Source: Burkholderiales bacterium JOSHI_001 (GTDB lineage: Bacteria; Pseudomonadota; Gammaproteobacteria; Burkholderiales; Burkholderiaceae_C). From it: a DNA stretch of 64,000 bases. This document shows positions 35,345-45,097 of this stretch, piece by piece. The notes beneath the pieces were generated by a model. The model ran no database searches and was not told the DNA's origin. It saw nothing but the letters and a program-made list of their open reading frames with translations. Within the stretch, counting starts at the first letter, position 1. Every line of letters begins with the position of its first letter. The stretch covers positions 3,496,090-3,560,089 of the forward strand of contig CM001438.1 of the NCBI GenBank assembly GCA_000244995.1, read 5' to 3'. A program made the position numbers and the translations under genes.

Positions 35345-36644
35345 CATCGTCCTTGTGATCATCGTCGCGGGCTTGTTCATCTACGCCCTGCGCAAGCCCT
35401 GGGTCTCGCCACTGCTGTGGGCCTGGCTGAGCATGATGAACCCCCACCGTCTGACCTTCGGCTTCGCCTACAGCCTGCCGATGGCGCAGGCCGCGGCGGG
35501 CCTGGTGCTGCTGCAGTTCCTGATGCCGAAGAACCGTCATGGCTTCCCGTCGGTGTCCACCGCCTGGCTGATGGTGGCCTTCTACCTCTGGAACTGTGTC
35601 ACCTCGCTGGCATCTTTCAACGACATGGCCGTGGTGTGGGAAGGCTGGGTGAAGGTCACCAAGATCCAGTTGCTGCTGTTCATCACGATGATGATGCTGC
35701 GCGGCCGCCGCCAGATCGACGCCCTGGTCTGGGTGCTGGTGATCTCCATCGGCTTCTATGGTGTCAAGGGCGGCATCCACACCATCCTGCGCGGTGGCGC
35801 CACCATGGTCATGGGGCCCCCAGGCAGTTTCATCGAAGGCACCAACCACATCGCCCTGGCGATGATGATGGTCGTGCCCCTGATGTACTACCTGCTTCAG
35901 CACAGCGAGCGCCGTTGGATCAGGGTCGGGCTTTGGATCAGCATGGGACTGACCACCTTGTCGGTGCTGGGCACCGCCTCGCGCGGGGCGCTGTTGGCCA
36001 CGGTGACCATGGCAGCCTTGCTGGGGCTGAAGAGCAAACGCAAGCTTTCCACGGTCTTGGTGGTGATCATCGGGCTCACGCTCATGCTGGCCTTCATGCC
36101 GGAACAATGGACCCAGAAGATGGGCACCATCGCCACCCACGAGGACCACTCGGCACAAAGCCGCATCTACACCTGGCAGATGATCTGGAACATGGTGCTG
36201 CACCACCCGATCACCGGCGGTGGCTACATGGTGACCGAGAACCCGGCCACCTGGCAGGTGTACGCGGTGACCGAGTGGGCCCGGGCCTATTCACCGCACA
36301 GCCTGTACTTCCAGGCCTTGGCAGAGCACGGGTTCATCGGGTTGGTGCTGTACCTGGCCCTGGGCATCTCGGCCTGGCGGCGCTGCAGCAGGGTGGTGCG
36401 TGAAGCGAATACGCCGGAGACAGCCTGGGCCGGGCTGTTGTGCCGCATGGTCCAAGCCTCCATCGCCGGCTTCGCCGTGGGCGGCGCGTTCGTCAACCTG
36501 GTGAACTTCGACCTGCCGTACTACTTCGTCGCCATTGCGGTGCTGGCGGACGTGTCCGTGGCGGGCAGCCGGGCCGAAGCCAAGAAGGCCGTCGCCGCAG
36601 CGTCGCGGAGCTTGCCGACCGACGTGCGACATGGCATGCCGTGA
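35337..36644 (+). CDS. Putative O-glycosylation ligase, exosortase A system-associated
   Basis: The 435-residue polytopic protein overlaps the previous gene by eight bases. The start MRDIVLVIIVAGLFIYALRK, the segment SMMNPHRLTFGFAYSLP and GPPGSFIEGTNHIALAMMMV are characteristic of the XrtA-associated ligase (TIGR03097 family). It contains a compact Wzy_C-type domain, with SRIYTWQMIWNMVLHHP and SPHSLYFQALAEHGFIGLVLY. The family is thought to attach glycan to PEP-CTERM or other proteins, or to polymerise it, in the periplasm. The normal spacing between its two Wzy_C motifs contrasts with the ligase at 14772-16853. Confidence 0.9.
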   Translation: MRDIVLVIIVAGLFIYALRKPWVSPLLWAWLSMMNPHRLTFGFAYSLPMAQAAAGLVLLQFLMPKNRHGFPSVSTAWLMVAFYLWNCVTSLASFNDMAVVWEGWVKVTKIQLLLFITMMMLRGRRQIDALVWVLVISIGFYGVKGGIHTILRGGATMVMGPPGSFIEGTNHIALAMMMVVPLMYYLLQHSERRWIRVGLWISMGLTTLSVLGTASRGALLATVTMAALLGLKSKRKLSTVLVVIIGLTLMLAFMPEQWTQKMGTIATHEDHSAQSRIYTWQMIWNMVLHHPITGGGYMVTENPATWQVYAVTEWARAYSPHSLYFQALAEHGFIGLVLYLALGISAWRRCSRVVREANTPETAWAGLLCRMVQASIAGFAVGGAFVNLVNFDLPYYFVAIAVLADVSVAGSRAEAKKAVAAASRSLPTDVRHGMP

Positions 36645-37615
36645 TGATCAAGGCGGCCCTGCATCTGCTCTCCCCGGCCGGACGCCGCCAGCGACTGTCC
36701 GTGCTGATCTTCCACCGGGTGCTGCCGCAGAAGGACACGCTGCACACCGACCTGCCGGATGTGGCCGAGTTCGATCGCACCATCGGCTGGGTCTGCCGCT
36801 GGTTCAACGTGCTGCCACTGGACCAGGCGATGCAGCGCTGGCGCGACCAGAGCCTGCCGGCACGCGCTGCCGCCATCACCTTTGACGACGGCTATGCCGA
36901 CAACCTGCTGCACGCGGTACCGGTGCTGCGCCGGCACGGCGTGACCGGCACCTTCTTCATTGCCACGGGTTACCTGGATGGTGGCCGCATGTGGAACGAC
37001 AGCATCGCCGAGGCGATACGCTGCTGTTCGGCGGCGCAATTGGACCTGGCCGACCTGGGCCTCGGATGCCACCCGCTCGGCGACATGGCCGCTCGCCGCC
37101 AGGCCGTGGCGCACTTGCTGCCCAAGGTGAAGTACCTGCCGGCAGCCCGCCGAAGCGAGGTGACAGGTGAAATCGCGCGTCGAGCAGCGGCACCGCTGCC
37201 CGACAAGCTGATGATGACCACGCCGCAGTTGAGGGCGATGCGGGACGCCGGAATGCAAATCGGTGCTCACACGGTATCGCACCCCATCCTGGCCTGTACC
37301 GACCCTGCGACTGCGCGCACTGAACTCAGCGGCAGCAAACGGCACCTTGAAGATCTGTTGCAACAACCCGTCGACCTGCTGGCCTACCCGAACGGTGTGC
37401 CCGGAAAGGACTACACCGCTTTGCATGCCGGATTGGCCCGCGAGGTCGGGTTTGTGGCCGCATTCACCACCGCCGCCGGGGCGGCCAGCGTCGAAAGTTC
37501 GGCTTACGAGATGCCTCGTTTCACGCCTTGGGACCAGACGCGACTTCGGTTCGGATTGCGCATGGCGCGCAATCTCACTGTGGTCGAATCCCGGTCGAAC
37601 GCAGCGACACCATGA
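36644..37615 (+). CDS. Polysaccharide deacetylase (NodB homology, family CE4)
   Basis: ATG 36644 overlaps the previous stop by one base and gives 323 residues. The metal-site motif TFDDGYAD holds Asp81 and Asp82, and the second motif GAHTVSHP has the His-x3-His pair. YPNGVPGKDY is the later motif. No signal peptide is visible, so it may act in the cytoplasm or on the membrane-linked repeat unit. It would remove N-acetyl groups from hexosamines of the polymer. Another deacetylase of a different XrtA family is at 62171-63055. Confidence 0.85.
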   Translation: MIKAALHLLSPAGRRQRLSVLIFHRVLPQKDTLHTDLPDVAEFDRTIGWVCRWFNVLPLDQAMQRWRDQSLPARAAAITFDDGYADNLLHAVPVLRRHGVTGTFFIATGYLDGGRMWNDSIAEAIRCCSAAQLDLADLGLGCHPLGDMAARRQAVAHLLPKVKYLPAARRSEVTGEIARRAAAPLPDKLMMTTPQLRAMRDAGMQIGAHTVSHPILACTDPATARTELSGSKRHLEDLLQQPVDLLAYPNGVPGKDYTALHAGLAREVGFVAAFTTAAGAASVESSAYEMPRFTPWDQTRLRFGLRMARNLTVVESRSNAATP

Positions 37616-39795
37616 CCTGGACGCGGGTGCCGCTGGCGGCTTCGCTTCAACTGGTCGGACCGCTTCTGCTGCTGGCCGCCATCTGGTGGCCGGAATGGGC
37701 TCACTACCGCATCGACCGGTCTGCCGACTGGAACCCGGTGATGGTCATGGCGGCCTCTGCGCCGGAACATCGCCGGAACCTCGAGGAACTGGGCGCTATC
37801 GACTTGGCAGAATCCTCCAGCTACGCCATCACCCCCAATGACGCCGCCTTGGCCGTCGAGTCCGGCACCCTGCAGGTGCCGCGCCTGTCGCAGGGACTTT
37901 GGCCCCTGCGCGGCTACCCGGCCGACATCCAACAAGGCCCGCCGACCTTTCGCTTGTTCATGGCCAGCCTGTCGCTCGAGCGACTGCTTCTGGTGGCGTG
38001 GCGCAACACTGGCCAGGAGCGCTGGCTCCGCACCGCACTGAACCGCATCGAGCAGTTTGCTGCCCATGAAGCTTCGAAGCGCCATGACCGCGGTTTTCTG
38101 TGGAACGACCACGCCGTGGCGGGCCGGGCTTCGCCCCTGATTCTGGCCTGGCTTGCCTTGGAGCAACACCCTGAATTGAAGGCCGCACATGCGCCTGCCC
38201 TGCTGGGCTTGGTGCAGCGCACCGGCCGCATGTTGGCCAAGGCCGATCAGTTCACGGTCAGGACCAACCATGGCGTGATGCAAAACCTCGCCCTGCTTCA
38301 ACTGGCGGCAGCATTCCCGCTCCTGCCGGAATCCGGGGACTGGCGCGAACTGGCCGACCAGCGCCTGCGTCTGCAGTTGGGTTTCTACGTGTCACCCGAA
38401 GGCGTGGTGCTGGAGCATTCCCCGGGGTACCACTTCATGGGCACGCAGTTGCTGGCCTGGGCCCAGCGCCTGCGCCAACTCAATGGCCTGCCCGCGGACC
38501 CACTGCTCGAAGCGGCTCGCGCCGGAACAACTGCCGTCCTGGCCGACCTGCTGCGGCCGGATGGCACGCTGCCGGCCATCGGCAACACCGACGGACACAC
38601 GCCTCACGCCATGGTGGCGGGTCCGGCGGTCACCACCGCCAATTCAGCAGAACGAATCTATCCGGCATCTGGCTGGGGAATCTGGTGGTCCGATCGGGCG
38701 GGCTCGAATGGCTCGCAGACTGTCTTCACCTGGGCATACCACCTGGGGCATGGTCACAAGCACGCCGATGAAGGTGCATTCACCTGGTGGGCCGCCGGCC
38801 TGACCTGGATCACTGGCGTGGGTTACTGGCCCTATGGCGAACCGCTGGTGCGAAAGACCTATGACTGGCCGGGCGCCAATGCCCTCCATGGCCGCAGCGA
38901 AGGCCCGACCTCGACCCGCGAATCTCGGCTGCTGGCCCAAGGCGCCGCAGATGGCTTGCGTGCGGCCGACATGGAGCGCATTCGCGCCGACGGCGCCAGA
39001 CTTCGCCGCACCTTGGTGCAAGTCGACCCCGCCACATTGCTGGTCCTGGACTTCCATGAGGACGTGAGCGATGGTGTGGCCACCTACTGGACCTTCGGGC
39101 CGGAGCTCAGGCTTCACCCGTCGGCGGCAGCAAACGCCTGGACGTCCGAGCCGCGCCAGGATGGCCTGAGCCTGACGATGGCCTTGGACTCCACAGCCAA
39201 TCCGAGCACCAGCAGCGCCTTTCCTGTCCAGGGCCTGGCCGCTGGCTGGACAACGGTTCAACGCCAGCCCCGGCAGGTGACCACGGTGAAGGTGGCCACC
39301 GAAGATGCCCGGGGAGCCACCGCCACACTGTTTCACCTTGTCCACACGCCAGGAGCGGGCGCGCACGTGGTCCTCGCGCCCGGCGCCCGACCCGAACAGT
39401 GGAAAGTTCAGATCAGCTGGGACAAAACTTCCCGGCAGGTCGAGCGCAGCGCCAGCCTGCTTCGCCTGACCGATGGCGCCACGCCCCCGGCTGGCTTACC
39501 AGCGCTATCGCTGTCCCTCCAACCGGTGCAGGCCGTGCCAACCCAGGCCGCGCTTCGTGCGGCCTACGCCACGGCGGTCAGACGGTATCCACCCTGGCGG
39601 GACCTGTGGGACTACCGGGTGAACGCAGGCTGGTGGGTCTTGGTGCTGGCCCTGGCTCTGGAGGCCGGTCGACGGATGTTGCATCGCCTTCCACCTAAGG
39701 CCGGGCTCCGGTGGGCCCGCTGGGAGCCCGTCACAGTGGCTGGCTGCTGGCTGGTCTCGGCAACCTTCCTGTTGGCGGTGTACCTGCGCGTCTGA
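37612..39795 (+). CDS. Heparinase II/III-like membrane-anchored polysaccharide lyase
   Basis: ATG 37612 overlaps the deacetylase stop and gives 727 residues. An N-terminal hydrophobic segment (LQLVGPLLLLAAIWWP) is followed by an alpha-helical barrel domain (about residues 60-330) and a beta-rich domain (from about 370) that opens with a FTWAYHLGHGHKHADEGAFTWWA motif in two adjacent parts; the HGHKHAD stretch is the heparinase II/III metal/His site. A C-terminal membrane segment (WWVLVLALALEAG and following) closes the protein. Such enzymes eliminate uronic acid-containing glycans, which fits the GalNAcA and ManA supply in this locus. Role: trimming or turnover of the polymer in the periplasm, ending the coupled operon. 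Confidence 0.75.
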   Translation: MTWTRVPLAASLQLVGPLLLLAAIWWPEWAHYRIDRSADWNPVMVMAASAPEHRRNLEELGAIDLAESSSYAITPNDAALAVESGTLQVPRLSQGLWPLRGYPADIQQGPPTFRLFMASLSLERLLLVAWRNTGQERWLRTALNRIEQFAAHEASKRHDRGFLWNDHAVAGRASPLILAWLALEQHPELKAAHAPALLGLVQRTGRMLAKADQFTVRTNHGVMQNLALLQLAAAFPLLPESGDWRELADQRLRLQLGFYVSPEGVVLEHSPGYHFMGTQLLAWAQRLRQLNGLPADPLLEAARAGTTAVLADLLRPDGTLPAIGNTDGHTPHAMVAGPAVTTANSAERIYPASGWGIWWSDRAGSNGSQTVFTWAYHLGHGHKHADEGAFTWWAAGLTWITGVGYWPYGEPLVRKTYDWPGANALHGRSEGPTSTRESRLLAQGAADGLRAADMERIRADGARLRRTLVQVDPATLLVLDFHEDVSDGVATYWTFGPELRLHPSAAANAWTSEPRQDGLSLTMALDSTANPSTSSAFPVQGLAAGWTTVQRQPRQVTTVKVATEDARGATATLFHLVHTPGAGAHVVLAPGARPEQWKVQISWDKTSRQVERSASLLRLTDGATPPAGLPALSLSLQPVQAVPTQAALRAAYATAVRRYPPWRDLWDYRVNAGWWVLVLALALEAGRRMLHRLPPKAGLRWARWEPVTVAGCWLVSATFLLAVYLRV

Positions 39796-39819
39796 AGGCA
39801 GGCGCCGCGGGCGGCCCCG

Positions 39820-40578
39820 TCAGTTGGACGCGACGGGCCGCTCGAACAGCATGTGCAGCCAGTTGCCGCGCTCGGGCCGGAACCTGTCCTGCAGCCGATC
39901 GGTCAGTACGGCCACTCGCGTGGCAACCCGCTGCAATGGGCTTCTGCCCGCCGGAGCGCCCAGTGGCTGGCCGCAGTGCACGCACGGCTCATCCTGTTCA
40001 TAGGTACCGAAGGGATTGCCGGCCCAGTTCATCAATGCTGCAGACAGGGCATTCGTGCCGTCCCGTGTGGTTCCGACATGGCCCATCTGGCTGGGTACCA
40101 GGTCGGAAAACAAGGCCCGCAGAGAGCGTTCGTCGAAACAGTTCACATGGCCCCAAGGTGGATTGACGCCACCGCAACGGCTGCATGTGGTGCGAGCCAT
40201 CCTCAGGTCCTGGCGATTGGGGACGCCGATCAGTACCCACCGACCCGCCACGCGCGCCATCTCCTGGCATGCGCGTGCCAGCACGGCCGTCGGCACGTGC
40301 TCCAGAACCTCAGCGCACAGCACCAGGTCGAACTGCGAATCCGCAAAGGCCAAAGCCGAAGCATCGCCTTGGACACATTCAATGCGGGGATCACCGATTT
40401 GCGGCAGTTCGAGGTCCAGCGCTGTCACCCGCAGGCCACGGTCCGCCAGCAAGCGCGCCAGGTGGCCGTCACGGGTACCAATGTCCAGGACGGTCCGCAC
40501 GTCGGCCGGCACCCTGGCCATCAGGTCGGCCACCCGCTGTTGCTCGGGCACGCTATTCCGGTAGGCCGTCAGATCCAT
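39820..40578 (-). CDS. SAM-dependent methyltransferase with two CxxC pairs
   Basis: The 252-residue protein has motif I in VLDIGTRDGHLARLL, an acidic VTALDLELP post-I strand, a GDASALAFADSQFDLVLCAEVLEHVP segment with post-motif II, typical of class I methyltransferases. Two CxxC pairs (TTCSRCGG and CVHCGQ) lie in the second half and could bind zinc. It is convergent with the heparinase-like gene (24 bases apart) and divergent from the flippase. Methylation of a sugar or lipid intermediate of the exopolysaccharide is likely; the substrate is not evident. Confidence 0.75.
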   Translation of the reverse strand: MDLTAYRNSVPEQQRVADLMARVPADVRTVLDIGTRDGHLARLLADRGLRVTALDLELPQIGDPRIECVQGDASALAFADSQFDLVLCAEVLEHVPTAVLARACQEMARVAGRWVLIGVPNRQDLRMARTTCSRCGGVNPPWGHVNCFDERSLRALFSDLVPSQMGHVGTTRDGTNALSAALMNWAGNPFGTYEQDEPCVHCGQPLGAPAGRSPLQRVATRVAVLTDRLQDRFRPERGNWLHMLFERPVASN

Positions 40579-40757
40579 TCAAGCGCCGCCGTGGCGTCGC
40601 CCGCGCAGCGTCCATGCTGCTGGCCAACTACCTTGCGTCCCATGTCTGCCCGAATTCGCCCAGCGATTTTCACTGGCGCTTGAACTACCATTGCCCGCCT
40701 GCGGCACTGTTGTCTCAACCTTCGCACAGTTCAACCTCTCACCAATTCAGACCTGCC

Positions 40758-42197
40758 GTGTCCATTCGCCGCGCACTGATCTTCTCGTTCATCGATCGCA
40801 CGGCCAACATCCTGATCAGTATCGTCAGCTCGATGATAGTGGCACGGCTGCTCACGCCGGCCGAGATTGGCGTTTTCTCTGTCGTCATGGTGCTGATGTC
40901 GTTCCTGGCCACCTGGCGTGACTTTGGCGCGGGCCAGTACTTGGTGCAAGAACAAGATCTCACGCCCGAACGCATCCGCGCCGTATGGACCGTTCAACTG
41001 TGCATTGGCGTGGCCCTGGCCTTCGCCGCCCTGGCCGCCAGCCGGCCGGTCGCGCACTTCTACAACGAGCCTCGCATGCAGGGCATCATGGTCCTGATTG
41101 CCCTGAGCTATTTCATCAACCCTTTCGGCTCCCTGACCTATGCCTGGCTGATGCGGTCCATGCGCTTTGAAGCGTTGACCGTGATGCGTTCGTCGGCTGC
41201 CTTGTGCGGCGCGACGGTGTCGGTCATCTGCGCATGGCGCGGTCTCGGGGCCATCAGCCTGGCCTGGGGCAACCTGGCCAGCGTCATCGCCAACGCCTGC
41301 GTGTCCTTTCTCTTTCGACCCCGCGACTTCCCATTCCTGCCGGGCCGCCATGAAATCGGACGCGTGCTGAGCTTTGGCACCAGAATCACCTCCACGTCAC
41401 TGATCGAAGCAGCGGCCAAGGGTGCCCCCGAACTGATCCTCGGCAAGCTGCAGTCGATGACCGCCGTGGGCCTGTTCTCCCGGGCTAACGGGCTGGTGGG
41501 GCTGCTGACGGGCCTGATGTCGGACACCGTGGGCAGTGTGGCCATGCCCATGTTCGCGCAGCAAAAGCGCGATGGCGGCGACCTGGGTGCCGCCTTCCTG
41601 CGGGTCTGCGCCTACATGTCGGTGATCGCCTGGAGCTTCGCCCTGTTCCTGGGGCTCATGGCCGACCCGCTGATTCGGGTGCTGTATGGCCAGCAGTGGG
41701 TCGACGCTGTACCAATCGCCCGCTGGCTGGCCGTGGCCATGGTGCTGGCCGCACCGGCTGCGCTTTCGGTGCAGGTGTTGCTGGGGGTGGGCGCATCGCA
41801 CCGGCTGCCGCGCGCCATGCTGGTTTCGGCGGCGGCCACCATCACCGGCGTGGCGGTCGGGTCGCCCTTTGGGGGCGTTGGTGTGGCCATCGGCATGTGT
41901 GGCGGTGCCATGGTGGCCACCATCAACTGGTTGAGGGTGGTGCGCGAGGTGCTGGGATTCAACTGGAGTGCGCTGCTGTCCGCCTTGATGCGCAGCGCCA
42001 TGGTGTCGGGCTGCACGGGTGTCAGCCTGTTGCTGACCGTTGGAATCTTTGGCTGGGCGCCCGCCCGCAGCCTGCCGGTGCTGGTCGCCGGCACGGCAGC
42101 CGGTGCCGTGAGCTTCGTGGTGGCATCAATGGTCGCGAAGCATCCGATTGCCAACGAGATCAGGCGTGTCCTGGACCGGCTGCGCCCGGCAGGCTGA
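40758..42197 (+). CDS. Polysaccharide flippase (Wzx/PST family)
   Basis: GTG 40758 gives a 479-residue start VSIRRALIFSFIDRTANILIS that matches the family N-terminus. ATG 40614 is a longer option, but the added 48 residues look non-coding. The protein has about twelve to fourteen membrane segments, the typical YLVQEQDLTPERIRAVWTVQ loop and PELILGKLQSMTAVGLFSRAN. It would flip the undecaprenyl-linked repeat unit to the periplasm for the Wzy-like enzymes at 14772 and 35337. The preceding minus-strand methyltransferase starts about 180 bases upstream, leaving room for divergent promoters. Confidence 0.83.
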   Translation: MSIRRALIFSFIDRTANILISIVSSMIVARLLTPAEIGVFSVVMVLMSFLATWRDFGAGQYLVQEQDLTPERIRAVWTVQLCIGVALAFAALAASRPVAHFYNEPRMQGIMVLIALSYFINPFGSLTYAWLMRSMRFEALTVMRSSAALCGATVSVICAWRGLGAISLAWGNLASVIANACVSFLFRPRDFPFLPGRHEIGRVLSFGTRITSTSLIEAAAKGAPELILGKLQSMTAVGLFSRANGLVGLLTGLMSDTVGSVAMPMFAQQKRDGGDLGAAFLRVCAYMSVIAWSFALFLGLMADPLIRVLYGQQWVDAVPIARWLAVAMVLAAPAALSVQVLLGVGASHRLPRAMLVSAAATITGVAVGSPFGGVGVAIGMCGGAMVATINWLRVVREVLGFNWSALLSALMRSAMVSGCTGVSLLLTVGIFGWAPARSLPVLVAGTAAGAVSFVVASMVAKHPIANEIRRVLDRLRPAG

Positions 42198-42220
42198 AAC
42201 GGCCGGTGTCAAACAGGTGC

Positions 42221-42237
42221 GGCCGCCGTTGGCGGCC
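42221..42237. terminator. Possible terminator hairpin between convergent genes
   Basis: A 7-base perfect stem (GGCCGCC / GGCGGCC) with a three-base loop sits 24 bases after the flippase stop and just before the convergent gene's stop. There is no T-run, so it is weaker than the hairpin at 12695 and the call is tentative. Confidence 0.35.
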
Positions 42238-42245
42238 AGACACTG

Positions 42246-44711
42246 TCAACTGCTGGCGGAGCAGACCGGGCTCGACGCCGACACCGGGCTGCGGCCCTCG
42301 GCGCGCCGATAGGCCGGCAACAACAGGATGGAAAGGTAGATCACCGCACCGGTCAGCAGCAAGACCCGGAATCCGACCGCCTGCGCCACCAGCGGCGCCA
42401 AGCCGGCGGCGATGGTGCCCAGGGCACCGTTGATGGCCCAGGCCCAAGGCGGGAAGGACTCGCCAGCCTCGCTCGCGCGGACCAGTCCCTGCGGGAACAA
42501 CTGCCCCATCGCCAGGCCCAGCGGCGCAATGACCAACAAGGCCAACACGGCCCGCCATACCAGAGGCCAGGCGAGGGCATGGTTCACCAGCGGATCGGCC
42601 AACTGAACGAACAGGATGACGTACACAAAGATGAAGCCCACAACATAGCTGAAAGTGTTGCCCCACCGAAACAACGCATCGCTGATCAGGCTGCCCACGC
42701 CGGCAGACAGGATGAGGCCGGCAAGTACGATGGCGATGGCGAAGGCTGGATTGCCCAGCAGCAACCCCAGCTTGTGAACCAGGCCAATCTCCACCAGCAT
42801 GAACCCTGAACCCACGGCCGAGAAGAACACCAAATGCTGGGCCGAGAGTCGACTGACGGGCGGCCCGCCCTTGACGGCCAATGGCCCAAGGATCAGGACC
42901 AGCGCTGCAACCAACAAACCCGTGACAAACAGAGTCTGCTGCGCGCGGTACTTCTCGTACATCTTCAGGTTCCCGCGGTCGATCGTCTGCTGCCAGAAGT
43001 CCAGGCTGAGGTAACGGCTGGTGCTGAACAAGTCCAGCGAGAAGGGTCGATCGTCGTCCACCACGCTGAACCGCAGACCGCTCTCGCGGCTCAGGTCCGC
43101 CAAGGATCGTTCCAGATCCGGGGCAGTCATCACCCGCTTGTAGGGCTCGAACGCCGGCGGGACCGCCTCGCCAGGCGCGTAGGCCACGCTCAAGTCGATC
43201 GTCTTGGCCACCTCCTTGATGCGGTTGATTTCTGCCGCCGTGAAGCCGCTGGGCTTGAAGATGAGCGGGTTCTCATCCCAGTAGCGCTTCCAATCAGAAG
43301 TTGACGGATCCGTCCCGTACAAGACCAGGGACGAGTTTTGGATCCCCTTCATGCCGCGCTCTTCCATGATGGCGCGGAAGGTGGCCAGTGAGTTCACCTT
43401 GTTGGTGTTCCAGACCACGATGAAGCCGTCGGGCGTCAGGTGATCGATCATCGACTCGAAGGCTTCCTTCGTGTAGACGAACTGGGTTGTGTGCCCGATC
43501 GATCCCGAGTAGTAGGCGATCGTCGCACCGCTCCAGGACAGCAGGATGGACTTGTACTTGTTCTTGTCCTGCTCCAGGAATTCGCGTGCCTCGGAAACCA
43601 CCATACGGATGTTCGGCTGCGCATAGAACTTGTCCAGGCCGAACTCCTTCAGTTCCAGGGCGCCCCGGATCATGGTGTGGTTCAGTTCAACGCCCGTGAT
43701 CTTGGTCTTGTGCTGGGTGTAGTAGTCCAGCGCCAGCATGTCGGAACCCGTGCCCGCGAACAAGACGAGTGCCGTCTCCGGAGCGCCAAGTGCCTGGCCC
43801 AAAATGGCCAGACGCTGCTTCCAATCCCCATAGCCCTGAGGTTGGTAGGGTCTCAGGTCAGCGTGACCTTCGCCGTTGCCCAGCGCCATGATGTGGTCGA
43901 CCTCGCCGCTGGGCGACACCGACTTCAGCGCACCCACCCGGGCGTAGCTGTTCCAGCCGTGCCAGAGTTCGGTCACCTTGCGCTTCATGTCGTAGTCGCG
44001 CGCCAGGCTGTTCAGTTGCGGCACCGGCTCAATGGCCGAGATCAGCCCGGGGGCAAGGAACACCAGCGGCACAACGGCCGAGGCGGCGGCCAGCCCCACA
44101 GTCCGGCGTGAAACGTTCTTCGCCAGGTAGGCAGCGCCAGCCAGCATGGCGAACACGCTTGGCAGCAGCGCCGTCAAGGCATAGCCGCCCCACTCCAAAG
44201 CCGCAATCGCCCCGACGCAGCCGAACGCGGCGCCAAAGAGGTCTGCAAAGTAGATCTTGTGGAAGCTGCTCGCCGGAAGCGTCTTGAAGATGATCGTGAC
44301 GATGGCCCCGAAGACGAAGTAGGGCACGCTCATCGCCAGGCCCAGCCACAGCGCGATCCAGAGTTGTCCGGTGAGGATCTTCTTGACGATGCCACCAAGA
44401 CCGTCTGAACGTGCTGCCAGTTCGACACCGGCGTTGATCTGGTCCTTCAGCAGGGCAAACAGAACCAAGTTGCCCACCAGCAATGCAGCCAGCAGCACAC
44501 AGCCCCAAAAGAGGGTCAATGCACGCTTGCGATCGTCCATGCGGAAGGAGACCACGCTGACAAGCGAGGCCGCGGCACTCAGCCCGAGCAGGCTGATGCC
44601 AATGACGAAATAGATGTAGCCCGAACCCAGCACGAAGGACATGACGATCGTGCTGAAGACCTCGAAGAACAACAACGAGAAGGCAATGAAGAATGTACCC
44701 AACGCCACCAT
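42246..44711 (-). CDS. Membrane protein with internal spermidine-synthase-like SAM domain
   Basis: ATG 44711 is preceded by AGAGG nine bases upstream; this gives 821 residues. A longer frame to 44786 has no better ribosome site. Residues 1-210 hold about six membrane segments (MVALGTFFIAFSLLFFEVF at the start). Residues about 260-560 are soluble and resemble the polyamine-synthase Rossmann domain, with LVLFAGTGSDMLALDYY and GVELNHTMIRGALEL. Residues 580-800 hold more membrane segments (SRLSAQHLVFFSAVGSGFMLVEIGLVH and MGQLFPQGL). The soluble part keeps a SAM-binding-like loop but I cannot tell if it is catalytic. Such fused proteins are known in many bacteria without assigned function. Role in this locus unknown. 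Confidence 0.75.
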   Translation of the reverse strand: MVALGTFFIAFSLLFFEVFSTIVMSFVLGSGYIYFVIGISLLGLSAAASLVSVVSFRMDDRKRALTLFWGCVLLAALLVGNLVLFALLKDQINAGVELAARSDGLGGIVKKILTGQLWIALWLGLAMSVPYFVFGAIVTIIFKTLPASSFHKIYFADLFGAAFGCVGAIAALEWGGYALTALLPSVFAMLAGAAYLAKNVSRRTVGLAAASAVVPLVFLAPGLISAIEPVPQLNSLARDYDMKRKVTELWHGWNSYARVGALKSVSPSGEVDHIMALGNGEGHADLRPYQPQGYGDWKQRLAILGQALGAPETALVLFAGTGSDMLALDYYTQHKTKITGVELNHTMIRGALELKEFGLDKFYAQPNIRMVVSEAREFLEQDKNKYKSILLSWSGATIAYYSGSIGHTTQFVYTKEAFESMIDHLTPDGFIVVWNTNKVNSLATFRAIMEERGMKGIQNSSLVLYGTDPSTSDWKRYWDENPLIFKPSGFTAAEINRIKEVAKTIDLSVAYAPGEAVPPAFEPYKRVMTAPDLERSLADLSRESGLRFSVVDDDRPFSLDLFSTSRYLSLDFWQQTIDRGNLKMYEKYRAQQTLFVTGLLVAALVLILGPLAVKGGPPVSRLSAQHLVFFSAVGSGFMLVEIGLVHKLGLLLGNPAFAIAIVLAGLILSAGVGSLISDALFRWGNTFSYVVGFIFVYVILFVQLADPLVNHALAWPLVWRAVLALLVIAPLGLAMGQLFPQGLVRASEAGESFPPWAWAINGALGTIAAGLAPLVAQAVGFRVLLLTGAVIYLSILLLPAYRRAEGRSPVSASSPVCSASS

Positions 44712-44775
44712 GTTCAAGTTCCTCTGATAAGTCCAGTCACCACGACGCCGCCCGCACGGGTCAGACGTTGGGTTT

Positions 44776-44794
44776 CCTACCCGCAATAGGTAGG
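44776..44794. promoter_or_regulatory. Dyad CCTACC-N7-GGTAGG, possible operator
   Basis: A perfect 6-base inverted repeat with a 7-base spacer lies about 65-83 bases upstream of the ATG at 44711. The spacing and position would suit a dimeric regulator, but nothing identifies the regulator. Confidence 0.3.
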
Positions 44795-45097
44795 TTCGGC
44801 TTGGAAGTTAGGCCGCCCGCAAACAGTTCTACGGACAAACCACAATTATCTGGCTTTCATACCAGGACATCGCCCTTCTGAGCCCCCCGGTTTCCGGTGG
44901 TCCCGATAGAAAGCCCAAAGTGCGCAGCCCCTGGGTGCGTTGCCTGTGACCGCAGTCTGAACCAGCTCAGACACCCCGTCGAATCACCGCCCATCTGTAT
45001 CCGCGTGCTCCTGCCCCGGACCACGCGTGCCGCAGATCAACACATCCTGTTTCGATCGAAAGCCAGTTTAGCGTTCGCGGTCGAGCGGCCCTACCCC

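Noticed and set aside
40185-40757. N-terminal extension of the flippase frame
   Set aside because: The extra 191 residues are antisense to the methyltransferase and then a non-coding-looking stretch; the family start fits GTG 40758.
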